64,000 nt of DNA, from NCBI RefSeq assembly GCF_002080045.1, contig NZ_MUIN01000013.1, forward strand, positions 728-64,727. Reading direction: 5' to 3'. The notes beneath the pieces are model-generated. The model saw nothing but the letters and a program-made list of their open reading frames with translations. It did not search any database and had not been told where the DNA came from. How positions within the stretch are numbered: position 1 is the stretch's first letter; each line of letters begins with the position of its first letter. The DNA is from Pseudomonas sp. Bc-h. GTDB lineage: Bacteria; Pseudomonadota; Gammaproteobacteria; Pseudomonadales; Pseudomonadaceae. The position numbers and the translations under genes are program-made. Below are positions 26,710 to 35,144 of this stretch, piece by piece.

Positions 26710-27508
26710 GGCTCAGGGTCTCGCTGGCGGATTGAACGGCGATGGACGACTGGCCGAGGTGGGCGAGGGCGTCGACCTGAGCCCGGGTCACTTCCAGCAG
26801 GTCGTCGCCTTGCAGCGGGTATTCGACCGCGCGAGGCAGGCCGCTGGGCATGTGCTTGAGCAGTTGCTCCCACTGCTGCAGATCGGCGGCTTTTGGTGGC
26901 ACGGCGATCAGCTTGCCTGCCGCAGTGCGCACTACAGCCTTGCAATGCACGTATTCGACATAGCGGCCCAGCTCCCGCGCGGCGCTGAAGGCAGACTGTT
27001 CCTGCCACATCCAGTTGCCGATATCGAAAGTCATGCCAATGGGCATCTGCAGCGCGTCGACGCGGGCGAAGAACTCAGCGAGCGGCGCGATACGACCGCC
27101 CTGTGGCGTCTGATCGTTTTCCACCAACAGATGCACGTCGTAACGGGCCAGGCGGTCGGCCAGCGCGGCGACGTCGCTGTCTTCGGTCAGATGGCCCAAT
27201 GAAACCTTCAGCCAGGCTGCACCACAGGCGCTGGCCCGTTGCAGCGTCGCATCAAGTTGCGGATTCGGTTGATTCTGGCCCTCGAGCCACAGTTCCAGCG
27301 GCGCCGAATACAGGCATTCCAGGCCCTGAGCGCGAATGGCTTCGCCGAGGGCTTGCAGGTCTTCGCGACCGCTGAACAGTTCTTCGCGCAGTTCGATGCG
27401 GGTCACACCAGCTTCCACCAGCAGCGGAATGAAGCTGGCCTGGCCGCGTTGGCGTACGAGGTCGGCACCGAAGGCGCCCAGGCTGATGGCAACGGGGAAT
27501 CGATTCAT
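26702..27508 (-). CDS. kguE: KguE, TIM-barrel epimerase-like protein of the 2-ketogluconate operon
   Basis: Xylose-isomerase-like TIM-barrel protein (AP_endonuc_2 fold) of 268 residues with conserved acidic residues in IELREEL, LVENDQ, FDIGNW and YVEYVHCK. In other pseudomonads this is kguE, the first gene of the kgu operon; its biochemical step is not firmly established and it is usually called an epimerase. A perfect PtxS palindrome lies 14 bp upstream of its ATG, so the kguEKTD transcript should start here under direct PtxS control. Confidence 0.88.
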   Translation of the reverse strand: MNRFPVAISLGAFGADLVRQRGQASFIPLLVEAGVTRIELREELFSGREDLQALGEAIRAQGLECLYSAPLELWLEGQNQPNPQLDATLQRASACGAAWLKVSLGHLTEDSDVAALADRLARYDVHLLVENDQTPQGGRIAPLAEFFARVDALQMPIGMTFDIGNWMWQEQSAFSAARELGRYVEYVHCKAVVRTAAGKLIAVPPKAADLQQWEQLLKHMPSGLPRAVEYPLQGDDLLEVTRAQVDALAHLGQSSIAVQSASETLSHV

Positions 27509-27521
27509 TGTTATTGTCCTC

Positions 27522-27535
27522 TGAAACCGGTTTCA
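27522..27535. promoter_or_regulatory. PtxS operator upstream of kguE
   Basis: Perfect 14-bp palindrome TGAAACCGGTTTCA, identical to the known PtxS recognition sequence, placed between ptxS and kguE 14 bp before the kguE start. Confidence 0.88.
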
Positions 27536-27614
27536 TTTTTCTTCGAGACAACAGCCTCGAAGAAAGTTCTTCAAATCATCAGGTCTGAAGACCTGCGGTA
27601 GTGAAAAGGGGGAT

Positions 27615-28628
27615 TCAGGATCGCTGTCGGGTGGAGCCGCGTACGATCAATTCGGCAGGAAAGTCGTAGGTCTTCACCGGCTCCTGATCGCCACGCAAAC
27701 GGCCGAGCAGGCACTCGAAGGCCGTCACGCCAATGTCGTGGGTCGGTTGCGCCAGGGAAGTGATGCCGCTGCCCACCAAGGGGTACCAGTCCAGGTCATC
27801 GAGGGCGATCAGGCCGATGTCGTCGAACAGATGGCAGCCCAGATTGTGCAACTGGCAGGTAGTGCTGAGGGTGGCGACGCCGTTCCCGGTGAACAGGGCT
27901 TTGGGGCCATGGCCGGTCTGGGCGAGGAATTCGCGCAGATGATCGCGCAGGTTGTCGCCGGTCTGGTGCACCCTGCCACGCATGCCGGAACGCTGGGCGA
28001 TTCCTGCCTTGAAGGCGTCAACGCGCTCGACCCGCGAACTGGTGCCGTCTTGCGGTTCGGTCACCATGAGGATGTCGCGATAGCCCGTTTGTTGCAGGTG
28101 ATCCAGCGCCTGTTTCACCGCTGCGATATTGTTCAGCCCGACCAGATCGCTCTGTAACTGATCGACCTTGCGATCCACCAGCACCATGGGCAGTTCGGTG
28201 TGCAGTTCGCGCAGTTCATCCAGATGATGGCCGAGGGTGTTCACGATCAGGCCTTCGATGTTGTACGAGCGCAGCGCTGCCAGATGCAGGCGCTCCTGCT
28301 CGTCGTCGCGGTCAGTGTTGCACACCACCAGGCTGTAGCCGTGCTTGCGGCAGGCGGTTTCGACGCCGTGCATCACGGCAATGGAATAGGGGTTGCGGAT
28401 GTCGGCCACCAGCATGCCGATCAGGCGGGTACGGCCGCGTTTCAGGCCGCGGGCCATCTGGTTGGGGCGATAGCCGAGGGTTTCGATGGCGTGTTCGATG
28501 CGTTGGGCTATGGCCTCGGACAGCAGTTGCCGGTCGTCGCCAATGAAGCGCGAGACGCTGGCTTTGGAAACGCCGGCCATGTCGGCGACGTCATTCATGG
28601 TGACGCGGGCACGCGTCGGGTTTGACAT
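27615..28628 (-). CDS. ptxS: LacI-family repressor PtxS
   Basis: LacI/GalR repressor of 337 residues. The N-terminal HTH is VTMNDVADMAGVSKASVSRF (residues 9-28) with the hinge IETLGYRPNQMARGLK, followed by a periplasmic-binding-protein-like effector domain. In pseudomonads PtxS senses 2-ketogluconate and represses kgu and its own gene. The start at MSNPTRARVT is family-typical; an upstream frame to 28805 runs through the operator and is rejected. Operators lie at 28694-28707, upstream of its own start, and at 27522-27535. The partner regulator PtxR is not in the window. Confidence 0.93.
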   Translation of the reverse strand: MSNPTRARVTMNDVADMAGVSKASVSRFIGDDRQLLSEAIAQRIEHAIETLGYRPNQMARGLKRGRTRLIGMLVADIRNPYSIAVMHGVETACRKHGYSLVVCNTDRDDEQERLHLAALRSYNIEGLIVNTLGHHLDELRELHTELPMVLVDRKVDQLQSDLVGLNNIAAVKQALDHLQQTGYRDILMVTEPQDGTSSRVERVDAFKAGIAQRSGMRGRVHQTGDNLRDHLREFLAQTGHGPKALFTGNGVATLSTTCQLHNLGCHLFDDIGLIALDDLDWYPLVGSGITSLAQPTHDIGVTAFECLLGRLRGDQEPVKTYDFPAELIVRGSTRQRS

Positions 28629-28693
28629 GTTGTTCACGGCCTGACCCTTTTTTGGATTTATCAGCAGGCTTTTACGAAGAGCGTGTGTTGCTC

Positions 28694-28707
28694 TGAAACC
28701 GGTTTCA
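28694..28707. promoter_or_regulatory. PtxS operator upstream of ptxS (autoregulation)
   Basis: Second perfect TGAAACCGGTTTCA palindrome, 66 bp before the ptxS ATG, consistent with known autorepression of ptxS. Confidence 0.86.
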
Positions 28708-28804
28708 GGAAACACCAAAGTGCGTCCGTCGTCAACTCGGGATCGGATGAAAGGTGGAGCGATGTTGGCCGTCGGTCCCGATCCACCGGCTTGCACAGAA
28801 CCCA

Positions 28805-28894
28805 TGTGGGACGGAGCTTGCTTGCGAATGCAGTGGCTCAGTCACCCTCAGTGCCGGATGTAACGACGCTTTCGCGAGCAAGCTCCCTCCCACA
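28805..28894. repeat. Palindromic intergenic repeat (GAGCTTGCT/AGCAAGCTC type)
   Basis: The left arm starts TGTGGGACGGAGCTTGCTTG and the right arm ends CAAGCTCCCTCCCACA. Same family as 2609-2697. It lies between ptxS and the divergent MFS gene. Confidence 0.78.
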
Positions 28895-29044
28895 ATGGAC
28901 CGCGACAATTCCCGCAACCGCGTCGATTTCCTGTACTCAGGCGACCGACTCAGAATTTTCGCGGAAAGTAGGAATGAGCAGTTGTCAGCAGCCGTCCCGG
29001 TCTGCATGCTGCCTTTTCAATTGTGTTACAGGACCTTTCAGCGC

Positions 29045-30181
29045 ATGTCTGCCACTGCCCGAGATGCCGATTCAGCTTCCCGCCGTTCGGCGACCGTTCT
29101 CAGCCTGTGCCTGCCCAGCGATGTCCTGTTGTATCTGTTACTGCCGATGAACGCCGATGCGTTCGGCATCAGCCTGGCGGAGGCGGGGATTCTGCTGGCG
29201 GCCAACCGGCTGGTGCGGATTTTCGGCTACAGCTATGTGGTGCGTTTCTACGCCAGGCATGGTGATCGCCCGACCGTGATGCTGGCGGCACTGGTGTCGG
29301 CGCTCTGCGCGTTCGGCAACTCGTTCTTCACCGGTTTCTGGTGGCTGCTGATCTTGCGTCTGGGCTGGGGGCTGACGTTCGGCGCGCTTAATCTGTCGAC
29401 CCAGGCGTTGGCGACTTCCGAACCGGGCGGCGCGGCACGCCGGGCAGGGACTTCGCGGGCGATCATCGCCATCGGGCCGATGCTGGCCTTGCCGATAGGC
29501 GCGCTGATCAGCCTGCATTTCGGCCCACGTCTGATTTTCCTGATCCTGGCGTTCTTCTCACTGGCGGCGCTGTGGGTCGCCAAGGGCTTACCGAAGATCC
29601 CTCATGCGATGCCGACTGCAACGGGAAGGCGTTTCAGGGCACCGGACAGCATCGCCATGTGGTCCTTCATCGAAGGTGTCGCGCTGGACGGGCTTTTCAT
29701 TTTTGGCCTGTCGTTGCAGGCGCAAACCGTCCTTGGCGGCAATGCGGTGTTCATCGCCGGCGTGCTGTTGGCGCTGCGTTATGTTTCGGAAATGCTCCTG
29801 AGCCCCTTGGGCGGGCGCGCGGCCGCCGCGTTCGGAGCGGTGCGTATGCTGGTGGTGTTTTCCGCGCTGACCACCCTTGCGCTGACGGCGTTCGGCTTCC
29901 ACTGGCTGATCATCGGTGCAGGCAGTGTGTTGATCCTGCGCGCCCTGCAATTGCCGTTGGTGACCACCCTGGTGGCGGAGCGAAATCCGGGGCCGGGGCG
30001 GGTGCAGGCATTGGCCGGCAACGCAGTGTGGCGCGACGTTGGCGCCGGGGTCGGGCCTTTGCTGGCGGGGGTGTTGCTTCCCATCGCGTCGCCGTCCTGG
30101 GTCTACAGCATTGCGGGTTTGGCGGTGGTGATCAGCGCCATCATATGCAGCCGCTACAAGGCACGTGAAGTGGTGGCGTGA
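29045..30181 (+). CDS. MFS transporter
   Basis: Integral membrane protein of 378 residues with about 12 predicted helices, a short MFS carrier. The loop-2 segment YVVRFYARHGDRPTVML fits the MFS signature between helices 2 and 3, and an EPGGAARRAGTSRAIIAIGP segment follows helix 4. No substrate family is recognisable. The start at 29045 (MSATARDADS) follows AGGACC about ten bases upstream; an in-frame ATG at 29005 is possible. It reads away from ptxS, but no PtxS site is adjacent to it. Confidence 0.8.
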   Translation: MSATARDADSASRRSATVLSLCLPSDVLLYLLLPMNADAFGISLAEAGILLAANRLVRIFGYSYVVRFYARHGDRPTVMLAALVSALCAFGNSFFTGFWWLLILRLGWGLTFGALNLSTQALATSEPGGAARRAGTSRAIIAIGPMLALPIGALISLHFGPRLIFLILAFFSLAALWVAKGLPKIPHAMPTATGRRFRAPDSIAMWSFIEGVALDGLFIFGLSLQAQTVLGGNAVFIAGVLLALRYVSEMLLSPLGGRAAAAFGAVRMLVVFSALTTLALTAFGFHWLIIGAGSVLILRALQLPLVTTLVAERNPGPGRVQALAGNAVWRDVGAGVGPLLAGVLLPIASPSWVYSIAGLAVVISAIICSRYKAREVVA

Positions 30182-30394
30182 CCGTCTGCTGATACATCCT
30201 CTTACATACCATTCGGCGATTAATCCGGAAAATCAGAGGTTTGCGTGCAACCTCTGAGGCAATTTCACCTCTGATGGTCATTCTTCATACGGACATAAAG
30301 CTTCGCTAGTCTGCAGTCGCTAGCCAATCGCCAGTTCACAGGGACGTTGCACAGGGCGCAGAGCCCTTCACGCATCATCGGAACACAGGCCATC

Positions 30395-31075
30395 ATGACC
30401 TTTTTCAAATCACCCTTGTTTGCCGCCGCGCTCCAGCGCTTCGCTTATTTCCTGTTGCCGATTCTCCTCATCTGCTCAGCGGTGTTCTGGTTCACCGTAG
30501 GCCGCGGCGTGCATGCCGAACCTAAAAACGGCACGCAAACCCTGGTGTTCCTGCGCCACGCGGAAAAACCCGACATGGGCCTGGGCCAGCTGAATTGCCA
30601 AGGCCTCAATCGCGCCATCGACCTGTCCACGGTCCTGCCGGAGACCTTCGGCAAGGCCGATTTCATCTTCGCCGCGAACCCCAGTCGCCATGTCGAAGAG
30701 GGTGCCGGCGATCATTCCTACAGCTACCTGCGGCCGCTGATGACCGTCGGCCCCAGCGCCATCAAACTCGGTTTGCCGGTCAACATCGACTTTGCCGCCA
30801 ACGACACCAGCGACCTGGCAGACGAGTTCATGCGCGACAAATACCACGACTCCACCATCTACACTGCCTGGTCCCACGGTTACCTGCCGGAGTTGATCAA
30901 CAAGGTCGCTCAGGAGGCGTCGGGCGAAAAATTGAAGCTGGTCAACGACTGGACGGGCGACGATTTCGACTCGATGCTGGTGCTGACCCTGAAATGGAAC
31001 AACGGCAAGGCCACGCTGCAGTACGAGAACTACAAGCAGAACCTCAACGGCGGGGCAGTGGGTTGCCCGAGCTGA
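30395..31075 (+). CDS. Membrane-anchored histidine phosphatase superfamily protein
   Basis: Protein of 226 residues with an N-terminal hydrophobic segment (residues about 17-37), then a phosphoglycerate-mutase-like domain facing the periplasm. The catalytic His is in LVFLRHAEKP (RHA rather than RHG), with TIYTAWSHGYLPELIN as the second His motif. The substrate is unknown. The start at 30395 gives a good signal-anchor; a frame 16 codons longer is less likely. It is a single gene followed by a short GC hairpin. Confidence 0.78.
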   Translation: MTFFKSPLFAAALQRFAYFLLPILLICSAVFWFTVGRGVHAEPKNGTQTLVFLRHAEKPDMGLGQLNCQGLNRAIDLSTVLPETFGKADFIFAANPSRHVEEGAGDHSYSYLRPLMTVGPSAIKLGLPVNIDFAANDTSDLADEFMRDKYHDSTIYTAWSHGYLPELINKVAQEASGEKLKLVNDWTGDDFDSMLVLTLKWNNGKATLQYENYKQNLNGGAVGCPS

Positions 31076-31100
31076 GTGCTTGGTCCCACCCCTCGACTCT

Positions 31101-31124
31101 GTAGCAGCCCGGCCGTGCTGCTGC
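31101..31124. repeat. Short REP-type hairpin
   Basis: GTAGCAGCCCGGCCGTGCTGCTGC folds on itself and looks like a collapsed half of the GTAGCAG REP family. It may terminate the phosphatase-fold gene. Confidence 0.45.
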
Positions 31125-31211
31125 AGAAGCCGCTCCGACTTCAGTTTCGTTGTGTTCTCAGAAGGGCTGCGTTAGCGTTCAGCTGGTCTGAATTCTCCCC
31201 CGGCGCTCCCG

Positions 31212-32135
31212 ATGCTCGACACTTCGCACCTCCAGGCCACCCGACTTTTACCGTTCAATCCCCCTTTCGATTGGCAACGCATGCTCGATTTTTTCGCGGC
31301 ACGGATGACTGCGGGAGTCGAGGCGGTGATCGATGGCGTGTACCTGCGCAATATCGAATTCAAGGGCAGCGTCGGCACGCTGTCAGTAGCGATGGCACCA
31401 CAACAGGATCACCTGATCGCCACGGTGCACGGGGAGGTGAGCCGGCACATCGATGCACTGGTCGAACCCATTTCCCACATGTTCGACCTGCACGCCAACC
31501 CGGATGAGATCGACCAGGGTCTTTCGAGCGATCCGTGGCTGGCATCGCTGGTGCAGACGCGACCCGGATTGCGCGTACCGGGTGCCTTTGCGGGGTTCGA
31601 ACTGGTGGTGCGGACCATCGTCGGTCAGCAGGTGAGCGTTAAGGGCGCGACCACCATTGTCGGGCGTCTGGTGCAGCGTGCAGGGGTTCAGGTGCCCGAA
31701 AGCCCCATCGAGCCACTGGCCTGGCGGTTTCCGACCCCCGATGCGCTGGCACGGGTCGATCTGGACAAGATCGGCATGCCGGGAAAGCGCGTCGAAACCC
31801 TGCAACGCGTTGCAGCAGCGGTGGCCAGCGGCGAACTCTCCTTGAACGTCAGCCATGGCGATGACGTCGGTGAGCTGCGTCGTCAGTTGCTGGCGATGCC
31901 GGGCATCGGCCCGTGGACGGTTGAATACATCGCCATGCGCGCCTGGCGCGATCCGGATGCATGGCCGGCGTCGGACCTGGTGCTGATGAACCTCATGACC
32001 CTGCAGGACCCGAGCCTGACCCGTCTGGCTCTGCACAAAGCGCGGGCCGAAGCCTGGAAACCCTGGCGCGCCTACGCCGCCATGCACATCTGGAATTCCG
32101 CAGCCGACGTGGCGGGCAAGGCCAAGGGCGGCTGA
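31212..32135 (+). CDS. alkA: DNA-3-methyladenine glycosylase II (AlkA type)
   Basis: Base-excision glycosylase of 307 residues that removes alkylated purines. An AlkA N-terminal domain (LPFNPPFDWQRMLDFFAARM) precedes the HhH-GPD fold. The hairpin is QLLAMPGIGPWTVEYIAMRA and the catalytic Asp is in WPASDLVL, aligned with E. coli AlkA Asp238. No clear Shine-Dalgarno precedes the ATG, but family alignment supports the start. It is followed 117 bp later by ogt, giving an alkylation-repair pair; no ada regulator is present. Confidence 0.92.
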   Translation: MLDTSHLQATRLLPFNPPFDWQRMLDFFAARMTAGVEAVIDGVYLRNIEFKGSVGTLSVAMAPQQDHLIATVHGEVSRHIDALVEPISHMFDLHANPDEIDQGLSSDPWLASLVQTRPGLRVPGAFAGFELVVRTIVGQQVSVKGATTIVGRLVQRAGVQVPESPIEPLAWRFPTPDALARVDLDKIGMPGKRVETLQRVAAAVASGELSLNVSHGDDVGELRRQLLAMPGIGPWTVEYIAMRAWRDPDAWPASDLVLMNLMTLQDPSLTRLALHKARAEAWKPWRAYAAMHIWNSAADVAGKAKGG

Positions 32136-32252
32136 TCGCGAATTTGATCGCAAGAACTGGATGGCCCGGATAAGCGTGGCGGTTAACATGGGCCCATTCC
32201 GACCCGCCTGACGTCATCCAAGGCCAGGTCGACATTCACCAGGAGGCTCGCA

Positions 32253-32792
32253 ATGGCGTTCACCTATCGCTTTATCGAATCCCCGGTCGGGCAGTTGAAG
32301 CTGATCGCCAAAGGGCCGTGCCTGGCGGCGATCCTCTGGGAAAACGACCGCCCCAATCGCGTGCCGCTGGGCCACATGAGCGAGGACCAGGGCAGCGCGA
32401 TTCTTGATCAGGCCGAACGACAGCTCGCCGAGTATTTTGCGGGCACCCGTAACAGCTTCGATCTTGAGCTGGATTTTCACGGCACCGAATTCCAGAAGAA
32501 AGTCTGGCAGGCCTTGCTGACCATTCCCTTCGGTGAAACCCGCAGCTACCTCGATATCGCTATTCAGATCGGCAATCCGGCGGCGGTGCGTGCAGTGGGC
32601 GCGGCCAATGGCAAGAACCCGATTTCCATCGTTGCGCCTTGTCACCGGGTGATCGGCAGTTCGGGCGCGCTGACCGGTTTTGCCGGTGGTCTGGCGGCCA
32701 AGGAGTTGTTGCTGACGCTGGAAGGCGGGATGCCGCAGCCAGCCAAAAAGCGCCGCAATGATGTCCCCTCTACTCAGGCTTCGCTGTTCTAG
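32253..32792 (+). CDS. ogt: Methylated-DNA--protein-cysteine methyltransferase
   Basis: Suicide repair protein of 179 residues that takes methyl groups from O6-methylguanine. The active-site motif VAPCHRVIG, with the acceptor Cys, is intact, preceded by the winged-helix segment KVWQALLTIPFGETRSYLDI. AGGAGG precedes the ATG. It has no Ada N-terminal domain, so it is of the Ogt type. Downstream of alkA in the same direction, probably sharing a repair role. Confidence 0.93.
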   Translation: MAFTYRFIESPVGQLKLIAKGPCLAAILWENDRPNRVPLGHMSEDQGSAILDQAERQLAEYFAGTRNSFDLELDFHGTEFQKKVWQALLTIPFGETRSYLDIAIQIGNPAAVRAVGAANGKNPISIVAPCHRVIGSSGALTGFAGGLAAKELLLTLEGGMPQPAKKRRNDVPSTQASLF

Positions 32793-32839
32793 ACTCATTC
32801 GTTCTGCTCGCACACCACACGTATTCAATGGAGATGAAC

Positions 32840-33643
32840 ATGCCTGCTTCTGCCAAAGCGTTTCGTGACCTGCACCATCAATCCACCGTTCTGCGTCTGC
32901 CCAATGCCTGGGATGCGGGAAGCGCACGCCTGCTTGAAAACCTCGGCGCCACCGCAGTGGCGACCACCAGCGCAGGTGTGGCCTGGTCTCAAGGCTATGC
33001 CGATGGCCGGGTATTTCCGATAGAGGTGGCAGTCAGTGTGGCAGCGAGCATCGTGCGCATCATCAAGGTGCCGCTGTCGGTGGACATGGAGAACGGCTAT
33101 TCGGATGAGCCGCTGAGGGTCGCGGAAAACGTCAAGCGGGTGCTGGATGTCGGCGCGGTGGGCATCAACCTGGAAGACGGCCCCGATGCTCCCGAATTGC
33201 TGGCGCGCAAGATCGAAGCGATCAAGGAAATGGCGGCGAAGAACAACTTGGATGTGTTCATCAATGCCCGTGCCGATGTGTATCTGGCCAACCTGGTGGA
33301 TGACGCGTCCAAGGTCGAAGAAACCTTGAAGCGTGGCCGGTTGTACCAGCAGGCGGGGGCTGACGGGTTGTTCGTCCCGGCGGTGATCGATGTCGAAGCA
33401 ATCAGGGCCATCGTTCAGGGGGCTGATTTGCCGATCAACGTGCTTGCACGTCCCGGGCTGCCGGTCGCTGATGAACTGGCAAAACTTGGGGTGCACCGTC
33501 TGAGCGCAGGCTCTGCTGTGGCCCAGACATTGTGGGGGCATGCGCAGGAACTGGCCCGTGGTTTCCTTGAAGAAGGGCGTTCGGAGGCGGTGACTCAGAG
33601 CAGCATGACCTATCCGCAGATTCAGGCGTTGTTCGGGCATTGA
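32840..33643 (+). CDS. Isocitrate lyase/PEP mutase superfamily protein
   Basis: TIM-barrel protein of 267 residues. VPLSVDMENGYSD carries the metal-binding Asp, and GVGINLED-like GAVGINLEDG and VFINARADVYL match the PEP mutase/oxaloacetate decarboxylase branch. It lacks the KKCGH catalytic loop of true isocitrate lyase. It could cleave or decarboxylate a 2-oxo acid; the substrate is unassigned. The start at 32840 has GGAG six bases upstream. That GGAG overlaps an ATG at 32828, which is therefore rejected. It converges with the IclR gene, only 7 bp apart. Confidence 0.82.
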   Translation: MPASAKAFRDLHHQSTVLRLPNAWDAGSARLLENLGATAVATTSAGVAWSQGYADGRVFPIEVAVSVAASIVRIIKVPLSVDMENGYSDEPLRVAENVKRVLDVGAVGINLEDGPDAPELLARKIEAIKEMAAKNNLDVFINARADVYLANLVDDASKVEETLKRGRLYQQAGADGLFVPAVIDVEAIRAIVQGADLPINVLARPGLPVADELAKLGVHRLSAGSAVAQTLWGHAQELARGFLEEGRSEAVTQSSMTYPQIQALFGH

Positions 33644-33650
33644 TGGCAGA

Positions 33651-34430
33651 TTAGTCGCGATGCCCCAAGTCGCGGCTGATCTTCGCGCTGCATTCGAGCA
33701 ACAAGCCCAGAAACCTTTCCTTCGCACCTGCCGGGTCCATCACGGCATCGGGCCCGGACAGGTTGATTGCGGCAGCGACCTTGCCGTTGTGATCTTTTAC
33801 CGCAGTCGCGATCGCCGTCGAATAATCCGAGCGATGCAGCACCCATCCCAGGTTCCGGTCGCCCTCGATCAGCGCCTGTAGTTCCGGCAAGGTTCGCGGC
33901 GCGGGTGTCGGGTAGTCGTCAAGCCGAATATGCTGGTAGAGCGCGCCCAGCTCGTTATCGCTCAGCGCGGTCAGCAGCATGCGGCCCATGGCCGTGCAGT
34001 GACAGGCGATGCGTGTGCCCACGGGGATGTTCACCGACAGCCTTTGCGCCGCGAAGGCACGGTACAGATAGAGACTGTCGGTGTGTTCGCGAATGCTCAG
34101 ATGGCAGGACAGCGAGGTGCGATCCCGCAGTTCGTTGAGGTGCGGCATCGCGACTTCAACGATGTCGCGACTGGCCAGATAGCTGAAGCCATCGCTGATC
34201 ACCCGCGCGCCGAGTTCGTACTGAGTGTTGTGCTTGTTCAGGTAGCCCATGTTGGTCAGGGTGAACAGGATGCGGTACACCGCCGACGTGCTCACGCCAA
34301 GCCGCTCGGCGATCTCCTGAATGCTCAGGCTACGCGTCCGGGCATTGAACATGCCCAGCACACTCAGGCCGCGGGCGAGGGCGGGGACGCTGTAGTCGGT
34401 GTCCTTTTCCGGAGTTTCGAGGATGTTCAT
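33651..34430 (-). CDS. IclR-family transcriptional regulator
   Basis: Regulator of 259 residues. The N-terminal winged helix includes LSIQEIAERLGVSTSAVYRI (residues about 36-55), followed by the IclR effector domain with CHCTAMGRMLLTALSD. The start at 34430 (MNILETPEKD) has GGAG six bases upstream, better than the ATG at 34442. It lies downstream of the sarcosine-oxidase-type genes on the same strand, but a REP element and about 100 bp separate them, so control of that operon is not implied. Confidence 0.88.
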   Translation of the reverse strand: MNILETPEKDTDYSVPALARGLSVLGMFNARTRSLSIQEIAERLGVSTSAVYRILFTLTNMGYLNKHNTQYELGARVISDGFSYLASRDIVEVAMPHLNELRDRTSLSCHLSIREHTDSLYLYRAFAAQRLSVNIPVGTRIACHCTAMGRMLLTALSDNELGALYQHIRLDDYPTPAPRTLPELQALIEGDRNLGWVLHRSDYSTAIATAVKDHNGKVAAAINLSGPDAVMDPAGAKERFLGLLLECSAKISRDLGHRD

Positions 34431-34456
34431 GACGGGCTCCATACTGTGCAGAATTC

Positions 34457-34523
34457 GTAGCAGCGCGGCGTGCCTGCGGTGACATGCTTGTTATCGCCAC
34501 TGCCGGCAAGCCTTGCTGCTACA
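34457..34523. repeat. REP element (GTAGCAGC type)
   Basis: Arms GTAGCAGCGCGGCGTGCC and GGCAAGCCTTGCTGCTAC. It lies between the end of mgdD and the IclR gene, where it may end the N-methylglutamate dehydrogenase transcript. Confidence 0.75.
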
Positions 34524-34533
34524 GAGGCAGTGG

Positions 34534-35142
34534 TCAGCGGCAGAGTGAGTCAACCCCCAACAACTGCCCATCAAACTCGGCCATGGCATCCAGCATCGCA
34601 GCCTTGAAATACTCAAGGGACGCCCGGTCGAACAGGATCTGAAACGCAGGCGCCCCCTGTTCACCAAGGTTGATCACGATCACGTTGATCCGCGCCGCCG
34701 ACGTCTGTGCAACCGCACCCGCTGCGAACGCCTGTGGGCGCAGGTCGACGCCACACAGTTTCGCCATCACCTCGGCAATGCATGTCCCGCTCAATTGAAG
34801 CCAGGCGTGGCTGTCCTCGCGAGGCAGCAGGTAGTTGGCGCTGTGGTCCAGCTCCCAGCGTGCTTCTTCGTCGGCGACGCGTTCGCCACGATCACCCAGG
34901 CTGCCGAGGATGAAGTACTCAGTCTGCGACAGGCGCGCGACGTGGCTGCCGTCGGCCTGAGTCACGGCGCGGTTGGGAGCATCAGGCAGTTCGAAGCCAC
35001 GGGCTTGCAGGTATTCGGCACTGTGCTGGCCACGAAAACCGACCCGCGGGATGTCAGTCAGGTCGACCAGTGCGCACTTTGCAAGCGCGCCGAGTGGTAG
35101 AGGTGCGCACGCCCGTTGGCTTTGTGCAGTAAGGCTGGACAT
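34534..35142 (-). CDS. mgdD: N-methylglutamate dehydrogenase gamma-type subunit (SoxG-like)
   Basis: Protein of 202 residues of the heterotetrameric sarcosine oxidase gamma-subunit family. It has the GcvT-like pattern LTDIPRVGFRG, SQTEYFILG and HAWLQLSGTCIAEVMAKLCG. It starts two bases after the alpha-subunit stop. In sarcosine oxidase (soxBDAG) this subunit has a structural role. The presence of all three N-methylglutamate synthase genes and the synthetase across the regulator points to N-methylglutamate rather than sarcosine as the natural substrate; that choice is inference. Confidence 0.82.
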   Translation of the reverse strand: MSSLTAQSQRACAPLPLGALAKCALVDLTDIPRVGFRGQHSAEYLQARGFELPDAPNRAVTQADGSHVARLSQTEYFILGSLGDRGERVADEEARWELDHSANYLLPREDSHAWLQLSGTCIAEVMAKLCGVDLRPQAFAAGAVAQTSAARINVIVINLGEQGAPAFQILFDRASLEYFKAAMLDAMAEFDGQLLGVDSLCR

Positions 35143-35144
35143 TG

